64,000 bases of DNA from an uncultured beta proteobacterium (lineage in GTDB: Bacteria; Pseudomonadota; Gammaproteobacteria; Burkholderiales; Burkholderiaceae_C), in the NCBI GenBank assembly GCA_903838565.1, contig CAILZB010000056.1, forward strand, positions 1 to 64,000, read 5' to 3'. The stretch's first letter is position 1; each line of letters opens with the position of its first letter. The notes below the pieces were generated by a model. It saw nothing but the letters and a program-made list of their open reading frames with translations, was not told where the DNA came from and did no database searches. The translations under genes were made by a program, and so were the position numbers. Positions 50,471 to 59,953 of the stretch are shown here, one piece after another.

Positions 50471-51841
50471 ATGAATAACACGCGACCTGACCACCTCCCG
50501 CAATTGAAGCGGTCCGACTTTGCGAGCGACTTTCGCTGGGGTTGCTCCACGTCGTCGTACCAGATCGAGGGCGGCGCCAATCTGGATGGGCGTGGCGAGT
50601 CGATCTGGGACCGCTTTTGCGCGACGCCGGGTCACATCCGCGATGGCTCCAGCGGCGCCGTGGCCTGCGACCATTACCATCTCTGGCCGCAGGATCTGGA
50701 TCTGGCGCGCGAGTTGGGAACCAACGCCTACCGCTTTTCCATCGCCTGGCCGCGCATCTTCGCCCAGGGTCGCGGCAAGACGCCGAACCCTAAGGGACTT
50801 GATTTCTATTCGCGCCTGGTCGACGGCATGTTGGAGCGCGGGCTCGAGCCCTGGGTCACGCTCTACCACTGGGATTTGCCGCAGGCACTGCAAGAGCAGG
50901 GCGGCTGGGCGAATCGCGACACCATTGACGCGTTTGTCGAATACACGGACGTGGTGAGCCGCCATTTGGGCGACCGCATCCAGAACTGGATCACGCACAA
51001 CGAACCCTGGTGCACGGCGTTCCACGGCAACTACGAGGGCGTGCACGCGCCCGGCCTGAAGGACTTCAAGACGGCGCTGCAGGTGAGTCACAACGTGCTG
51101 GTGTCCCATGGCCTTGCCATCCCGGTGATCCGTCGCAACGTGCCGAATGCCCGCATCGGTGCCGCCTTGAGCCTGCATCCGCTCAAGGCGGCGTCGGACA
51201 GTGCCGCAGACATCGCGGCAACGGCGCGGCACGACGGCTTGCGCAACCGCTGGTTTCTGGATCCGCTGCATGGCAGAGGCTATCCGGCCGACGTCTGGGC
51301 GATTCTGGGAGACAGCGCACCGGCGGTGCAGGACGGTGACCTGAATGCGATCGCCACGCCCACGGATTTCCTGGGCGTGAACTACTACTTCCCCGAGATC
51401 GTGGCCGACGCGCCCGGCGTGGGTGTGATGTCAACGCGGGTCATCGAGACCAAAAACGTGGAGCGTACGGCTTTTGGCTGGGAGGTCTCGCCCGAAGGCA
51501 TGGTGACGTTGCTCGAGCGCGTGGCCCGCGACTACAAGCCTGCTGAAATCTATTTGACCGAGAACGGCTCCACCTACGACGACGTGGTGGGCTCGGACGG
51601 CCAGATCGACGATCAGCAGCGGCGCAGTTATCTGGTGCGCCATCTGGCGGCAGCACGAGAAATCGTAGCCAAGGGCATCCCGGTGAAGGGCTATTTCGCC
51701 TGGAGCCTGCTGGACAATTTCGAATGGGCCGAGGGCTATATTCGTCGCTTCGGTCTGACGCATGTGGACTTTCAGACCCAGCAGCGCCGACTCAAGGCCA
51801 GCGGCAAGTGGTACCGGGAGTTTTTGCGAGGAGACAAATGA
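50471..51841 (+). CDS. Glycoside hydrolase family 1 beta-glucosidase, cytoplasmic
   Basis: The 456-residue protein is of typical GH1 length: FRWGCSTSSYQIEG at the start, LYHWDLPQAL, acid/base Glu178 in THNEPW and nucleophile in IYLTENG near 365, ending GYFAWSLLDNFEWAEGY. There is no signal peptide, so it hydrolyses imported beta-glucosides in the cytoplasm to glucose. It is the first gene of a compact operon with the ABC transporter; its stop overlaps the binding-protein start. An upstream extension of the frame lies within the regulator gene and is rejected. Confidence 0.94.
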   Translation: MNNTRPDHLPQLKRSDFASDFRWGCSTSSYQIEGGANLDGRGESIWDRFCATPGHIRDGSSGAVACDHYHLWPQDLDLARELGTNAYRFSIAWPRIFAQGRGKTPNPKGLDFYSRLVDGMLERGLEPWVTLYHWDLPQALQEQGGWANRDTIDAFVEYTDVVSRHLGDRIQNWITHNEPWCTAFHGNYEGVHAPGLKDFKTALQVSHNVLVSHGLAIPVIRRNVPNARIGAALSLHPLKAASDSAADIAATARHDGLRNRWFLDPLHGRGYPADVWAILGDSAPAVQDGDLNAIATPTDFLGVNYYFPEIVADAPGVGVMSTRVIETKNVERTAFGWEVSPEGMVTLLERVARDYKPAEIYLTENGSTYDDVVGSDGQIDDQQRRSYLVRHLAAAREIVAKGIPVKGYFAWSLLDNFEWAEGYIRRFGLTHVDFQTQQRRLKASGKWYREFLRGDK

Positions 51842-53076
51842 TGTTGACTTTGAAAAGATGTGCGCTCGTTGCGGCGCTCACACTGACCTTGGGCGCCACC
51901 GCGCAGGCCGCGGCACCCAAGGCCGAGGTGATTCACTGGTGGACTTCGGGCGGCGAATCCGCTGCCGTGAAGGTGTTTTCCGAGGCCTATACCGCCACCG
52001 GCGGTGTCTGGGTGGACACGGCCGTCGCCCTGGGCGAGCAGGCGCGCTCCGTGGCGATCAACCGCATCGTCGGCGGCAACCCACCGACGATGGCGCAGTT
52101 CAATACGTCCAAGCAATTCCTGGACGTGGTCGAGCAGGGCATGCTCAACAACGTGGACGAAGTCGCGATCCGCGATGGCTGGGACAAGTTCCTCCCCGAG
52201 ACCGTGCTCAACGTGGTGAAGGTCAAGGGCCACTACTACGCGGCTCCGGTCGACATCCACATGCCGACCTGGATCTGGTACTCCAAGGCCGCGTTCAAGA
52301 AGGCCGGCATCGCCACCGAGCCCAAGAGCATGGACGAATTGTTCGCGGCTCTGGACAAGCTCAAGGCGGCGGGGCTGATAGCGCTGGCGCATGGCGGCCA
52401 GCCCTGGCAGGAGAACACCGTCTTCACGGCCGTGCTGGCGAATGTGGGCGGGACCGACCTGTACCTGAAGGTGTTGCGCGACCGGGACCCGAAGGTGATT
52501 CTTGGCGATGATTTCAAGAAGGTGCTGCTCGCGTACAAGCGTCTGCAGTCCTACGTGGACAAGGGCTCACCCGGGCGCAACTGGAACGACGCCACGGCGC
52601 TGCTGATCACGGGCAAGGCGGGTGTGCAGATCATGGGCGACTGGGCCAAGGGCGAATTCACGTTGGCGCACCAGGTGCCGGGCAAGGACTACGGCTGCAT
52701 TGCGGGCTTCGGTGCCAAGTCGCCCTACATCATCCAGGGCGACGTGTTCGTCTTTCCCAAGACCACGAACCCTGAGCAGATCAAGGCGCAGAAGGTGCTG
52801 GCCGGTCTGATGCTCGCGCCCGCGACGCAGGTGGCGTTCAGCAACAAGAAGGGTTCCATCCCTGTACGCACCGATGTCGATTCTTCAAAGATGGATATCT
52901 GCGCTCAGCAGGGTTTGGCCATCATGAAGGACAAGTCGCGCCAGCTCGGCAACGGCGAGGTCTATTTGAACCCGGACCAGAACGGCTCCATGGCTGACAT
53001 CCTGACCACCTACTGGAACAAGGCTGTTCCGGTGGAAAAGGTGCAGAAGGACATTGCCGCTGCGCTGAAGAACTGA
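51838..53076 (+). CDS. Sugar ABC transporter periplasmic substrate-binding protein
   Basis: The 412-residue family-1-type binding protein has a signal peptide (LKRCALVAALTLTLGATAQA) and motifs such as VIHWWTSGGESAAVKVF and GKAGVQIMGDWAKGEF. It probably captures glucose, cellobiose-like or laminaribiose-like sugars for the two permeases that follow. Two consecutive ATGs occur; the first overlaps the GH1 stop (ATGA) with GAGGAG upstream. Order and spacing show one operon with GH1, permeases, ATPase and GH30. Confidence 0.92.
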   Translation: MMLTLKRCALVAALTLTLGATAQAAAPKAEVIHWWTSGGESAAVKVFSEAYTATGGVWVDTAVALGEQARSVAINRIVGGNPPTMAQFNTSKQFLDVVEQGMLNNVDEVAIRDGWDKFLPETVLNVVKVKGHYYAAPVDIHMPTWIWYSKAAFKKAGIATEPKSMDELFAALDKLKAAGLIALAHGGQPWQENTVFTAVLANVGGTDLYLKVLRDRDPKVILGDDFKKVLLAYKRLQSYVDKGSPGRNWNDATALLITGKAGVQIMGDWAKGEFTLAHQVPGKDYGCIAGFGAKSPYIIQGDVFVFPKTTNPEQIKAQKVLAGLMLAPATQVAFSNKKGSIPVRTDVDSSKMDICAQQGLAIMKDKSRQLGNGEVYLNPDQNGSMADILTTYWNKAVPVEKVQKDIAAALKN

Positions 53077-53092
53077 GCTTTTCACGCTGTCC

Positions 53093-53989
53093 ATGAAGAT
53101 CAAACCCAAACAGCTGCTGCGCCAGCTTATCACCTGGACCGCGCTGTTGCCCATGGCGACCACGGTGCTCGTGGCCTACCTGGGAACGGTGCTGTGGTCG
53201 CTCAGGGTGTCGATGAGCAATTCGCGCACCTTTCCCTCGGACGACTTTGTGGGACTGGCGCAATTCGAGCGCCTGTTCGACAACGAGCGCTGGATCCTGT
53301 CGCTGCAGAACCTGGCACTGTACGGCGTGCTCTTCATCCTGGCCTGCATGACCATCGGCTTCCTGCTGGCGGTCTTCATCGACCAGAAGGTGATGGCCGA
53401 AGGCGCGCTGCGCACGGTCTTTCTCTACCCGTACGCGATGTCGTTTGTCGCCACCGGCCTGGTCTGGCAGTGGATGCTCAACCCCGGTAACGGCATCCAG
53501 CAGGCGGTGCGCCTGATGGGCTATCCGGACTTCACTTTCGACTGGATCATCGACCAGGAGATGGTGATGTACACGATCGTCATCGCCACCGTTTGGCAGG
53601 CCTCGGGCCTGGTGATGGCGCTGTTGCTCGCCGGGTTGCGCGGCATCGACGAGGAGATCTGGAAGGCGGCGCGCATCGACGGCATCCCCACCTGGCGCGT
53701 TTACCTCTCGATCGTGCTGCCGATGCTCGGGCCGTCTGTTGCGACGGTGTTCGTGCTGCTCTCCACCGCCGTGATCAAGCTCTTTGACGCCGTGGCGGCG
53801 ATGACGCAGGGCGGTCCGGGAACGGCGAGCGAGGTGCCAGCCAAGTTCATCATGGATTACCTGTTCGGCCGCGCCAACATCGCGCTGGCCTCGGCTGCGT
53901 CGATCGTGATGCTGCTCACGGTGCTGGCCCTGCTGGCGCCGCTGTTGTACGTGCGCAGCCGCTCCAACCGTCAGGAGGCGGACAAATGA
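53093..53989 (+). CDS. Sugar ABC transporter permease (MalF/UgpA type)
   Basis: The 298-residue inner-membrane protein has six predicted helices and the EAA loop EEIWKAARIDGIPTWRVYLS near 187, which docks the ATPase. It pairs with the next permease. The stop overlaps the start of that gene (ATGA). Substrate is inferred from GH1 and GH30 neighbours as a beta-glucan-derived sugar. Confidence 0.93.
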   Translation: MKIKPKQLLRQLITWTALLPMATTVLVAYLGTVLWSLRVSMSNSRTFPSDDFVGLAQFERLFDNERWILSLQNLALYGVLFILACMTIGFLLAVFIDQKVMAEGALRTVFLYPYAMSFVATGLVWQWMLNPGNGIQQAVRLMGYPDFTFDWIIDQEMVMYTIVIATVWQASGLVMALLLAGLRGIDEEIWKAARIDGIPTWRVYLSIVLPMLGPSVATVFVLLSTAVIKLFDAVAAMTQGGPGTASEVPAKFIMDYLFGRANIALASAASIVMLLTVLALLAPLLYVRSRSNRQEADK

Positions 53990-54879
53990 ACCACGCCGCC
54001 ACACTCCCGCGCGCCGCCCGGCGGCCCTGGCGTTTCAGCCCGGCGCGCGTCGGCGTCTATGCCTTTCTGATCACGGCGGCCGCCTTCTTCCTGATGCCGC
54101 TGTACATCATGCTGGTGACCTCGTTCAAGACCATGGACGAGATCCGTCTCGGCAATATCTTTGCGTTCCCGGTGGCGATCACGGTCGAGCCCTGGGTCAC
54201 GGCCTGGACCTCGGCCTGCACCGGCGTTTCGTGCGAAGGCATTCGTGGCGGCTTCTGGAACTCGGTATGGATCGTGATCCCCAGCACCATCCTGCCGATC
54301 CTGCTGGGCGCGCTCAACGGCTACGCGCTGTCGTTCTGGAAGCCGCGCGGTGCGAATGCCTTGTTCGCCGTCCTGATGCTGGGCGCCTTCATTCCGGTGC
54401 AGGTGATGATGTTCCCGCTGGTGCGGATTCTGGCCACGCTGGGCCTGTTCAGCTCGCTGCCGGGCATCGTCGTGATCCACATCATCTTCAGCATGCCGGT
54501 GATGACGCTGCTGTTTCGCAACTACTACCAATCGATTCCGCAGGAGCTGTTCAAGGCCGCGCGCATCGATGGCGGCGGCTTCATCCGCATCTTTGTGCAA
54601 TTGATGCTGCCCATGTCCACGCCCATCATCATCGTGGCGGCCATCATGCAGGTCACGGGCGTGTGGAACGACTACATCCTGGGCCTGGTGTTCGCAGGGC
54701 GCGACAACCTGCCGATGACGGTGCAGCTCAACAACGTGATCAACACCACGACCGGCACGCGGCTTTACAACGTGAACATGGCGGCCACGATCCTGACTTC
54801 GCTGGTGCCGCTCACGATCTATTTTGTTTCCGGGCGCTGGTTTGTGCGCGGTATTGCCGCCGGTGCGGTAAAGGGGTAA
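53986..54879 (+). CDS. Sugar ABC transporter permease (MalG/UgpE type)
   Basis: The 297-residue inner-membrane protein has six helices and the EAA motif QELFKAARIDGGGFIRIFVQ near 185. It completes the membrane channel with the preceding permease. An unusual short Cys-containing periplasmic segment (SACTGVSCEGIRGGFWNS) lies near 72-90, a feature also seen in glucose-type transporters of proteobacteria. Confidence 0.93.
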   Translation: MNHAATLPRAARRPWRFSPARVGVYAFLITAAAFFLMPLYIMLVTSFKTMDEIRLGNIFAFPVAITVEPWVTAWTSACTGVSCEGIRGGFWNSVWIVIPSTILPILLGALNGYALSFWKPRGANALFAVLMLGAFIPVQVMMFPLVRILATLGLFSSLPGIVVIHIIFSMPVMTLLFRNYYQSIPQELFKAARIDGGGFIRIFVQLMLPMSTPIIIVAAIMQVTGVWNDYILGLVFAGRDNLPMTVQLNNVINTTTGTRLYNVNMAATILTSLVPLTIYFVSGRWFVRGIAAGAVKG

Positions 54880-54881
54880 GC

Positions 54882-55955
54882 ATGTCTAGCGTCGGTATTC
54901 GCAATCTATGTATCCGCTTTGGCGACAACGAAGTCATCAAGGACCTCAATCTGGACGTGGTCGAGAGCGAGTTTCTGGTGTTGCTCGGGCCTTCGGGCTG
55001 CGGCAAGTCCACGCTGTTGCACAGCATCGCCGGCCTGATCGACGTGGCCGAAGGCAGTATCGACATCGGCGGCACCGACATGACCTGGGCCGACCCCACG
55101 GACCGCAACATCGGCATGGTGTTCCAGTCGTACGCGCTTTATCCGACGATGAGCGTGGAGCGCAACATGTCCTTCGGGCTGCGCATCAAGGGTCTGCCCA
55201 AGGCCGAGATCGAGCGCCGCGTGAGCCGCGTGGCCGAGATGCTGCAACTGCAGCCGCTGCTGAACCGCAAACCCTCGCAACTCTCGGGTGGCCAGCGTCA
55301 GCGGGTGGCGATTGGGCGCGCGCTGGTGCGCGAGGCTGGCGTCTTTTTGTTCGATGAGCCGTTGTCGAACCTGGATGCGAAGCTGCGCGCCGAGCTGCGG
55401 CGCGAACTCAAGCTGCTGCACAAGAAGCTGCGCTCCACCATGATCTATGTGACGCACGACCAGGTCGAAGCCATGACGCTGGCCACGCGCATCGTGGTCA
55501 TGCGCGCCGGCAAGATCCAGCAGATCGGCGCACCCGATCTCGTGTACGAAAGACCGGAGAACCTGTTTGTCGCCGGCTTCCTCGGTTCGCCGGGGATGAA
55601 TCTGTTGAACGGGCGGCTCAAGGCCGCTGGCGATTCGTTCCAGTTCGTCTCGGACAACCTGACGCTGGATCTGGCGGCCTACGCCTTTGGCGCACCGCAC
55701 GGCGCCGGGGTGGATGTGGTCCTGGGGATTCGACCGGAGAATCTGCTGATCCACGCCGCCGGCGAACTGCAGGGAACCGTGTCGCTGATCGAACCCATGG
55801 GCAACCACCACGTGGTGTGGGTGGATTTCGGCGGCCATCTGCTGTCTTCGGTGGTTTCGGGCGCGCTCGAATGCCGCGTGGATGAGCGTGTCAATTTCAG
55901 CATCGACCTGGGTCGGATTTCGCTGTTCGAGCGGGCATCCGAGCAGCGTTTGTGA
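54882..55955 (+). CDS. Sugar ABC transporter ATP-binding protein (MalK/UgpC type)
   Basis: The 357-residue ATPase has Walker A GPSGCGKST near 37-45, Q-loop VFQSYALYP, signature LSGGQRQR, Walker B VFLFDEPLSNLD and switch His in VTHDQ. A C-terminal TOBE-like regulatory domain spans 240-357. It energises the two permeases upstream. MalK-type ATPases are often shared by several sugar transporters. The start is two bases after the permease stop; GH30 follows eight bases after this stop. Confidence 0.94.
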   Translation: MSSVGIRNLCIRFGDNEVIKDLNLDVVESEFLVLLGPSGCGKSTLLHSIAGLIDVAEGSIDIGGTDMTWADPTDRNIGMVFQSYALYPTMSVERNMSFGLRIKGLPKAEIERRVSRVAEMLQLQPLLNRKPSQLSGGQRQRVAIGRALVREAGVFLFDEPLSNLDAKLRAELRRELKLLHKKLRSTMIYVTHDQVEAMTLATRIVVMRAGKIQQIGAPDLVYERPENLFVAGFLGSPGMNLLNGRLKAAGDSFQFVSDNLTLDLAAYAFGAPHGAGVDVVLGIRPENLLIHAAGELQGTVSLIEPMGNHHVVWVDFGGHLLSSVVSGALECRVDERVNFSIDLGRISLFERASEQRL

Positions 55956-55962
55956 GGAAGCC

Positions 55963-57414
55963 ATGAAATACAAGGACAAGGGAATTCTGGCGCGCTGGTT
56001 TTCTTTGCTGGCGCTGCTGACGGTGACCAGCGCCATGGCACAGCCTGTGGCGCGCCCGGAGGTGGCAGTTCAGGCTTGGGAAACATGGACCGATCAGAGC
56101 AAGCTGCTGTCGCCGGTGGCTGGCATTTCGTTTGGCAACAAGGCGCCTTTGCCGCTGGACATCACGGTGGATGCGAGCCGGCGCTACCAGGAGATGGTGG
56201 GTTTTGGCGCGAGCATCACCGACGCGTCGGCCTGGTTGATCCAGAACCGCATGAGCGCAGCGCAGCGCCAGGCGCTGATGCAGGATCTTTTTGGCAAGTC
56301 GCCGGGACTGGGGTTGAGCTTCACGCGCCTGACCATAGGCGCGTCCGACTTTTCGATGAAGCACTATTCGCTGGACGACATGCCCAAGGGCCAGACCGAT
56401 GAAGCGCTGACGCATTTTTCCATCGATCCCATGCGCGCCGACGTGCTGCCGGTGGTCAAGAGCGCGCTGGCGATCAATCCCCAACTCAAGATCATGGCTT
56501 CGCCCTGGAGCGCTCCGGGCTGGATGAAGACCAGCGACAGCCTGATCCAGGGACGGCTGCGGCCGCAGGCCTACGACGCCTTTGCGCGTTACCTGGGCAA
56601 GTTCGCCGACGCCCTGGAGGCCGAAGGCTTGCCGCTGTTTGCGCTGACCTTGCAGAACGAGCCGAACGACGAGCCCGGTGACTACCCCGGCATGCGGGTC
56701 GATGCGGCCAGCCGGGCCCAGTTCATCGGCGGCCATCTGGGGCCGGTGCTGGCGCAACGTGCCAAGCCGGTGCGCATCCTCGACTGGGACCACAACTGGA
56801 TCGACCCCCAGTCGCCGCTGGACGTGCTGGCGGACCCGAAGGCGAGGGCGTTTGTGTCCGGTGTCGCCTGGCACTGCTACATGAGCGACGATGTCGCCGC
56901 GCAGTCCCGGGTGCACGACGCCTATCCTGACAAGGAAACCTATTTCACCGAATGTTCGGGCGGCGAGTGGAAACCGCATTGGCGCGAGACCCTGCCGTGG
57001 TTCATGCGCTACCTGATCATTGGTACTACCCGCAACTGGGCCAAGGGCGTGCTGCTGTGGAACCTCGCGTTGGACGAGAACTATGGCCCGCACCTGGGCG
57101 GCTGCAACGATTGCCGCGGCGTGGTCACCATCAACTCCAAAACCGGCGAGGTGACGCGCAATTTTGACTACTACGCGCTGGCGCACGCCAGCCGCTTTGT
57201 GCGGCTCGGGGCACACCGCATCGCGTCCAGCTCGGGCGAGGGTCGACTGGAAAGTGTCGCTTTCCAGAACGCCGACGACAACTCGATCGTGCTGATCGTG
57301 GCGAACCTGGCGGCGAACACGCGCCAGTTCTCGGTGAGCATGGGTGGGCGCAGTTTCGCGCACGAGATGCCCGGTGCCAGCGTCGCCACCTTCGTCTGGA
57401 ACGCGCCTCGCTGA
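55963..57414 (+). CDS. Glycoside hydrolase family 30 (beta-glucosidase/beta-1,6-glucanase type), exported
   Basis: The 483-residue protein has a signal peptide (WFSLLALLTVTSAMAQP) and a GH30 domain: MVGFGASITDASAWLI, LSFTRLTIGASDFS, ASPWSAPGWMKTS, acid/base Glu233 in LTLQNEPNDE and nucleophile Glu330 in YFTECSGG. A C-terminal beta-sandwich follows (about 400-483). GH30 members of this type hydrolyse glucosylceramide or beta-1,6-glucan; with GH16, GH5 and GH1 in the locus, beta-1,6 side chains of laminarin-like or fungal glucan are a reasonable target. GAGGAAG precedes the ATG. It ends the operon. Confidence 0.92.
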   Translation: MKYKDKGILARWFSLLALLTVTSAMAQPVARPEVAVQAWETWTDQSKLLSPVAGISFGNKAPLPLDITVDASRRYQEMVGFGASITDASAWLIQNRMSAAQRQALMQDLFGKSPGLGLSFTRLTIGASDFSMKHYSLDDMPKGQTDEALTHFSIDPMRADVLPVVKSALAINPQLKIMASPWSAPGWMKTSDSLIQGRLRPQAYDAFARYLGKFADALEAEGLPLFALTLQNEPNDEPGDYPGMRVDAASRAQFIGGHLGPVLAQRAKPVRILDWDHNWIDPQSPLDVLADPKARAFVSGVAWHCYMSDDVAAQSRVHDAYPDKETYFTECSGGEWKPHWRETLPWFMRYLIIGTTRNWAKGVLLWNLALDENYGPHLGGCNDCRGVVTINSKTGEVTRNFDYYALAHASRFVRLGAHRIASSSGEGRLESVAFQNADDNSIVLIVANLAANTRQFSVSMGGRSFAHEMPGASVATFVWNAPR

Positions 57415-57446
57415 AGCCTGCCTGCGGTTGCGATGACAATAGCGCC

Positions 57447-58199
57447 ATGCAACTGCAAGAAGTTCTCTACAGCCAGGGTTTTGGCACGCGCCGGGTCTGC
57501 GCCGGTCTGATCCAGCAGGGCCGGGTTCAGGTCTATCCGGGCCCCTCGGACAGCGCGCCTGTCACCGTCACCGACGCCGCCGCCGAAGTGGTCGCGCCGG
57601 GTCTGCGCTTCACGGTGCAGGGCGTGCCCTGGGAATACCACGAATACGCCTACCTGATGCTGCACAAGCCCGCTGGGACGGAATGCTCGCAAAAGCCTTC
57701 CACCTATCCGGCGATCTACACCTTGCTGCCGCCACCGCTGCGCCAGCGCCCGCAAAAGGGGCCGGTGCAGGGCGTGCAGGCGGTGGGGCGGCTGGATCAG
57801 GACACGACCGGACTGCTGCTGCTGACCGACGACGGCAAGTTCATCCATCGCCTGAACTCGCCGCGCCACCATGTGCCCAAGGTGTACGAGGTCACGACCA
57901 AACATGCGCTGGATGCGAGCCAGGTGCAAAAGCTGCTCGACGGCGTGGTGCTGGACGACGACCCGAAGCCAGTGCGCGCCGCCGCCTGCGAGGCGGTTGG
58001 GGAGCATCACCTGCGCCTGACCCTGACCGAGGGCAAGTACCACCAGGTCAAGCGGATGCTGGCAGCGGTGGGCAACCGGGTCGAGGGACTGCACCGGTCG
58101 CAGATCGGCTCGCTGTTGCTTCCCGCCGACCTGGCGCCGGGGCAGTGGCGCTGGCTGGGCGCTGTGGATCTGCAAGCTGTAGGGTATGCGGCGGGATGA
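57447..58199 (+). CDS. rsuA: 16S rRNA pseudouridine synthase, RsuA type
   Basis: The 250-residue protein has an N-terminal S4-like RNA-binding segment and the catalytic domain: YLMLHKPAGTECS, catalytic Asp in AVGRLDQDTTGLLLLTDDG, NSPRHHVPKVYEV and LTEGKYHQVKRMLAAVGNRV. E. coli RsuA, which modifies U516 of 16S rRNA, is the best match by eye. The stop overlaps the next ATG (ATGA). Confidence 0.9.
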   Translation: MQLQEVLYSQGFGTRRVCAGLIQQGRVQVYPGPSDSAPVTVTDAAAEVVAPGLRFTVQGVPWEYHEYAYLMLHKPAGTECSQKPSTYPAIYTLLPPPLRQRPQKGPVQGVQAVGRLDQDTTGLLLLTDDGKFIHRLNSPRHHVPKVYEVTTKHALDASQVQKLLDGVVLDDDPKPVRAAACEAVGEHHLRLTLTEGKYHQVKRMLAAVGNRVEGLHRSQIGSLLLPADLAPGQWRWLGAVDLQAVGYAAG

Positions 58200-59026
58200 G
58201 ATCGTTAAGCCTGATGCATGAGCCCGCGCGGCGCGCCATCTGCGCAATCCTTTTACTGAGTCTGGGCGTTAACTGGGCGCTGGCTGCGTCCTGTTCGAAG
58301 CCGCTCTATTTGACCTTCGACGCAGGCCACATGGATGCCGCACCGCTCGTGGCCGAGGTGCTCAAGCGCCAGCAGGTCCAGGTCACTTTTTTTGCGTCGA
58401 ACGAAGCGACACGGGAAGGCGGAGGTGCCTTGAGCAACCATTGGGCACCCTGGTGGAAAGAGCGCGCCGCCGAAGGCCATGAGTTCGCCTCCAATACCTA
58501 CGATCAGGTGGTCTGGCGCGCCGACGAGCGCAGCGTCGAGCCGCGCTTTCGCGTGCAGCCCATGGTGGGAGCGTTTGCGCACCGCGAATTCACCTGGGAT
58601 GCAAAGAAGTATTGCGCCCAGGTGGCGTACGCGAACGAGCGTTTGGAGGATTTCACCGGCAAGAAGGCGCTGCCGCTGTTTCGTGCACCTCAGGGCAAGA
58701 CGTCGCGCAAGCTGCTGGCGGCCACGCAGGCCTGCGGCTTTGCGCACGTGGGCTGGTCCGCGGCGGGCCTGCTGGGCGACGAGCTGCCGAGCGAGCGCTT
58801 CAGCAATGAGGCGCTGCTGAAGAAGTCACTGCGCGACATCCGATCGGGCGATATCCTGATGGCCCATCTGGGTGTCTGGACGCGCAAGGACGCCTGGGCG
58901 CCAGCGGTGCTGGAGCCGCTGATCGTGGGCTTGAAGGAGCGGGGATTCTGCTTCGAGACATTGCGCCAGCACCCGGCCTACCGGGACTGGATCGCACAGT
59001 CCGAGCATTTGCCGGCCAAACCGTGA
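58196..59026 (+). CDS. Polysaccharide deacetylase-family protein with altered metal motifs, exported
   Basis: The 276-residue protein (270 from the alternative ATG at 58214) has a signal peptide (ICAILLLSLGVNWALAAS) and a NodB-like fold: LYLTFDAGHMDAAPLVAEVLKRQQVQVTFF near 40, LPLFRAPQGKTSRK near 165 and GDILMAHLGVWTR near 225. Motif 1 is TFDAG rather than TFDDG, and motif 2 reads GHEFASNTYDQ where active enzymes have H-S/T-x-x-H, so the metal-binding histidines seem absent. It may be a divergent or non-catalytic member. The ATG at 58196 overlaps rsuA's stop. Confidence 0.78.
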   Translation: MRSLSLMHEPARRAICAILLLSLGVNWALAASCSKPLYLTFDAGHMDAAPLVAEVLKRQQVQVTFFASNEATREGGGALSNHWAPWWKERAAEGHEFASNTYDQVVWRADERSVEPRFRVQPMVGAFAHREFTWDAKKYCAQVAYANERLEDFTGKKALPLFRAPQGKTSRKLLAATQACGFAHVGWSAAGLLGDELPSERFSNEALLKKSLRDIRSGDILMAHLGVWTRKDAWAPAVLEPLIVGLKERGFCFETLRQHPAYRDWIAQSEHLPAKP

Positions 59027-59068
59027 CAGCCTGAGCATGACTGCGTTGGACCCGCTATCCTTGGCTGC

Positions 59069-59953
59069 ATGAGCAAGCTTCTCGATTCCTTCTGGCGCGC
59101 GCTGGTCTACTGCCTGCATCCGCGCGTGATGCTGCTCTCGCTCGTTCCGCTGCTGCTGATGGCGCTGCTGTGCGTCGGCCTGGGTTACTTTTTCTGGGAC
59201 AGCGCGCTCGACAGCGTGCGTTCGGCCCTGGAGTCCTCGCCCTGGCTGCAGACCCTGTGGCACTGGTTCGAAAGTCTGGGCATCGGCGCTCTCAAGACCG
59301 TGATGGCGCCGCTGATGGTGATCTTTGTGGCCACGCCCGTGATCGTCATGCTGACGCTGGTGGTGGTGGCGGGGCTGATGACGCCTGCCGTCGTGTCGCT
59401 GGTGGCCAGTCGCAGGTTCCCGGCGCTGCAAAGGCGCCGTGGTGCCTCCTGGTTTGCCTCCCTGCTGTGGTCCCTGGGATCGGTGGCGATGGCCGCACTG
59501 GCGCTGATCATTTCGCTGCCGCTGTGGCTGGTGCCGCCGCTGATTCTGGTGCTTCCACCGCTGATCTGGGGCTGGCTGACGTATCGCGTGATGGCCTTCG
59601 ATGCGCTGGCTGACCATGCCAGCCAGGACGAACGACGCGAGATCTTCAAACGCCATCGCCTGACATTGCTGGCCATGGGCCTGCTCACCGGCACCCTGGG
59701 CGCAGCGCCCGGCCTGGTGTGGGCCTCGGGCGCCATGTTCGCGGTCTACTTTGTGCCGCTGCTTCCGGTGGCGATCTGGATCTACATCCTGGTCTTTTCC
59801 TTTTCCTCGCTCTGGTTTGCGCACTACTGCCTGGATGCTCTGCAGGCATTGCGCACGCAAGGCGCCGCGTTGCCAGGCGGCGACGTCATCGACATTTCAT
59901 CCACGGAAATCCTTCATGAACCCCCATCAGCCGCTTCCCTTTCAGCCCCTTGA
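59069..59953 (+). CDS. EI24/CysZ-type integral membrane protein
   Basis: The 294-residue inner-membrane protein has about six hydrophobic segments and the EI24-domain features (SFWRALVYCLHPRVM; PVIVMLTLVVVAGLMTPAVVSLVA; WGWLTYRVMAFDALADHAS). CysZ of this family imports sulfate, but no cysteine biosynthesis gene is here, so the substrate is open. Its end overlaps the next gene by 38 bases. Confidence 0.83.
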   Translation: MSKLLDSFWRALVYCLHPRVMLLSLVPLLLMALLCVGLGYFFWDSALDSVRSALESSPWLQTLWHWFESLGIGALKTVMAPLMVIFVATPVIVMLTLVVVAGLMTPAVVSLVASRRFPALQRRRGASWFASLLWSLGSVAMAALALIISLPLWLVPPLILVLPPLIWGWLTYRVMAFDALADHASQDERREIFKRHRLTLLAMGLLTGTLGAAPGLVWASGAMFAVYFVPLLPVAIWIYILVFSFSSLWFAHYCLDALQALRTQGAALPGGDVIDISSTEILHEPPSAASLSAP

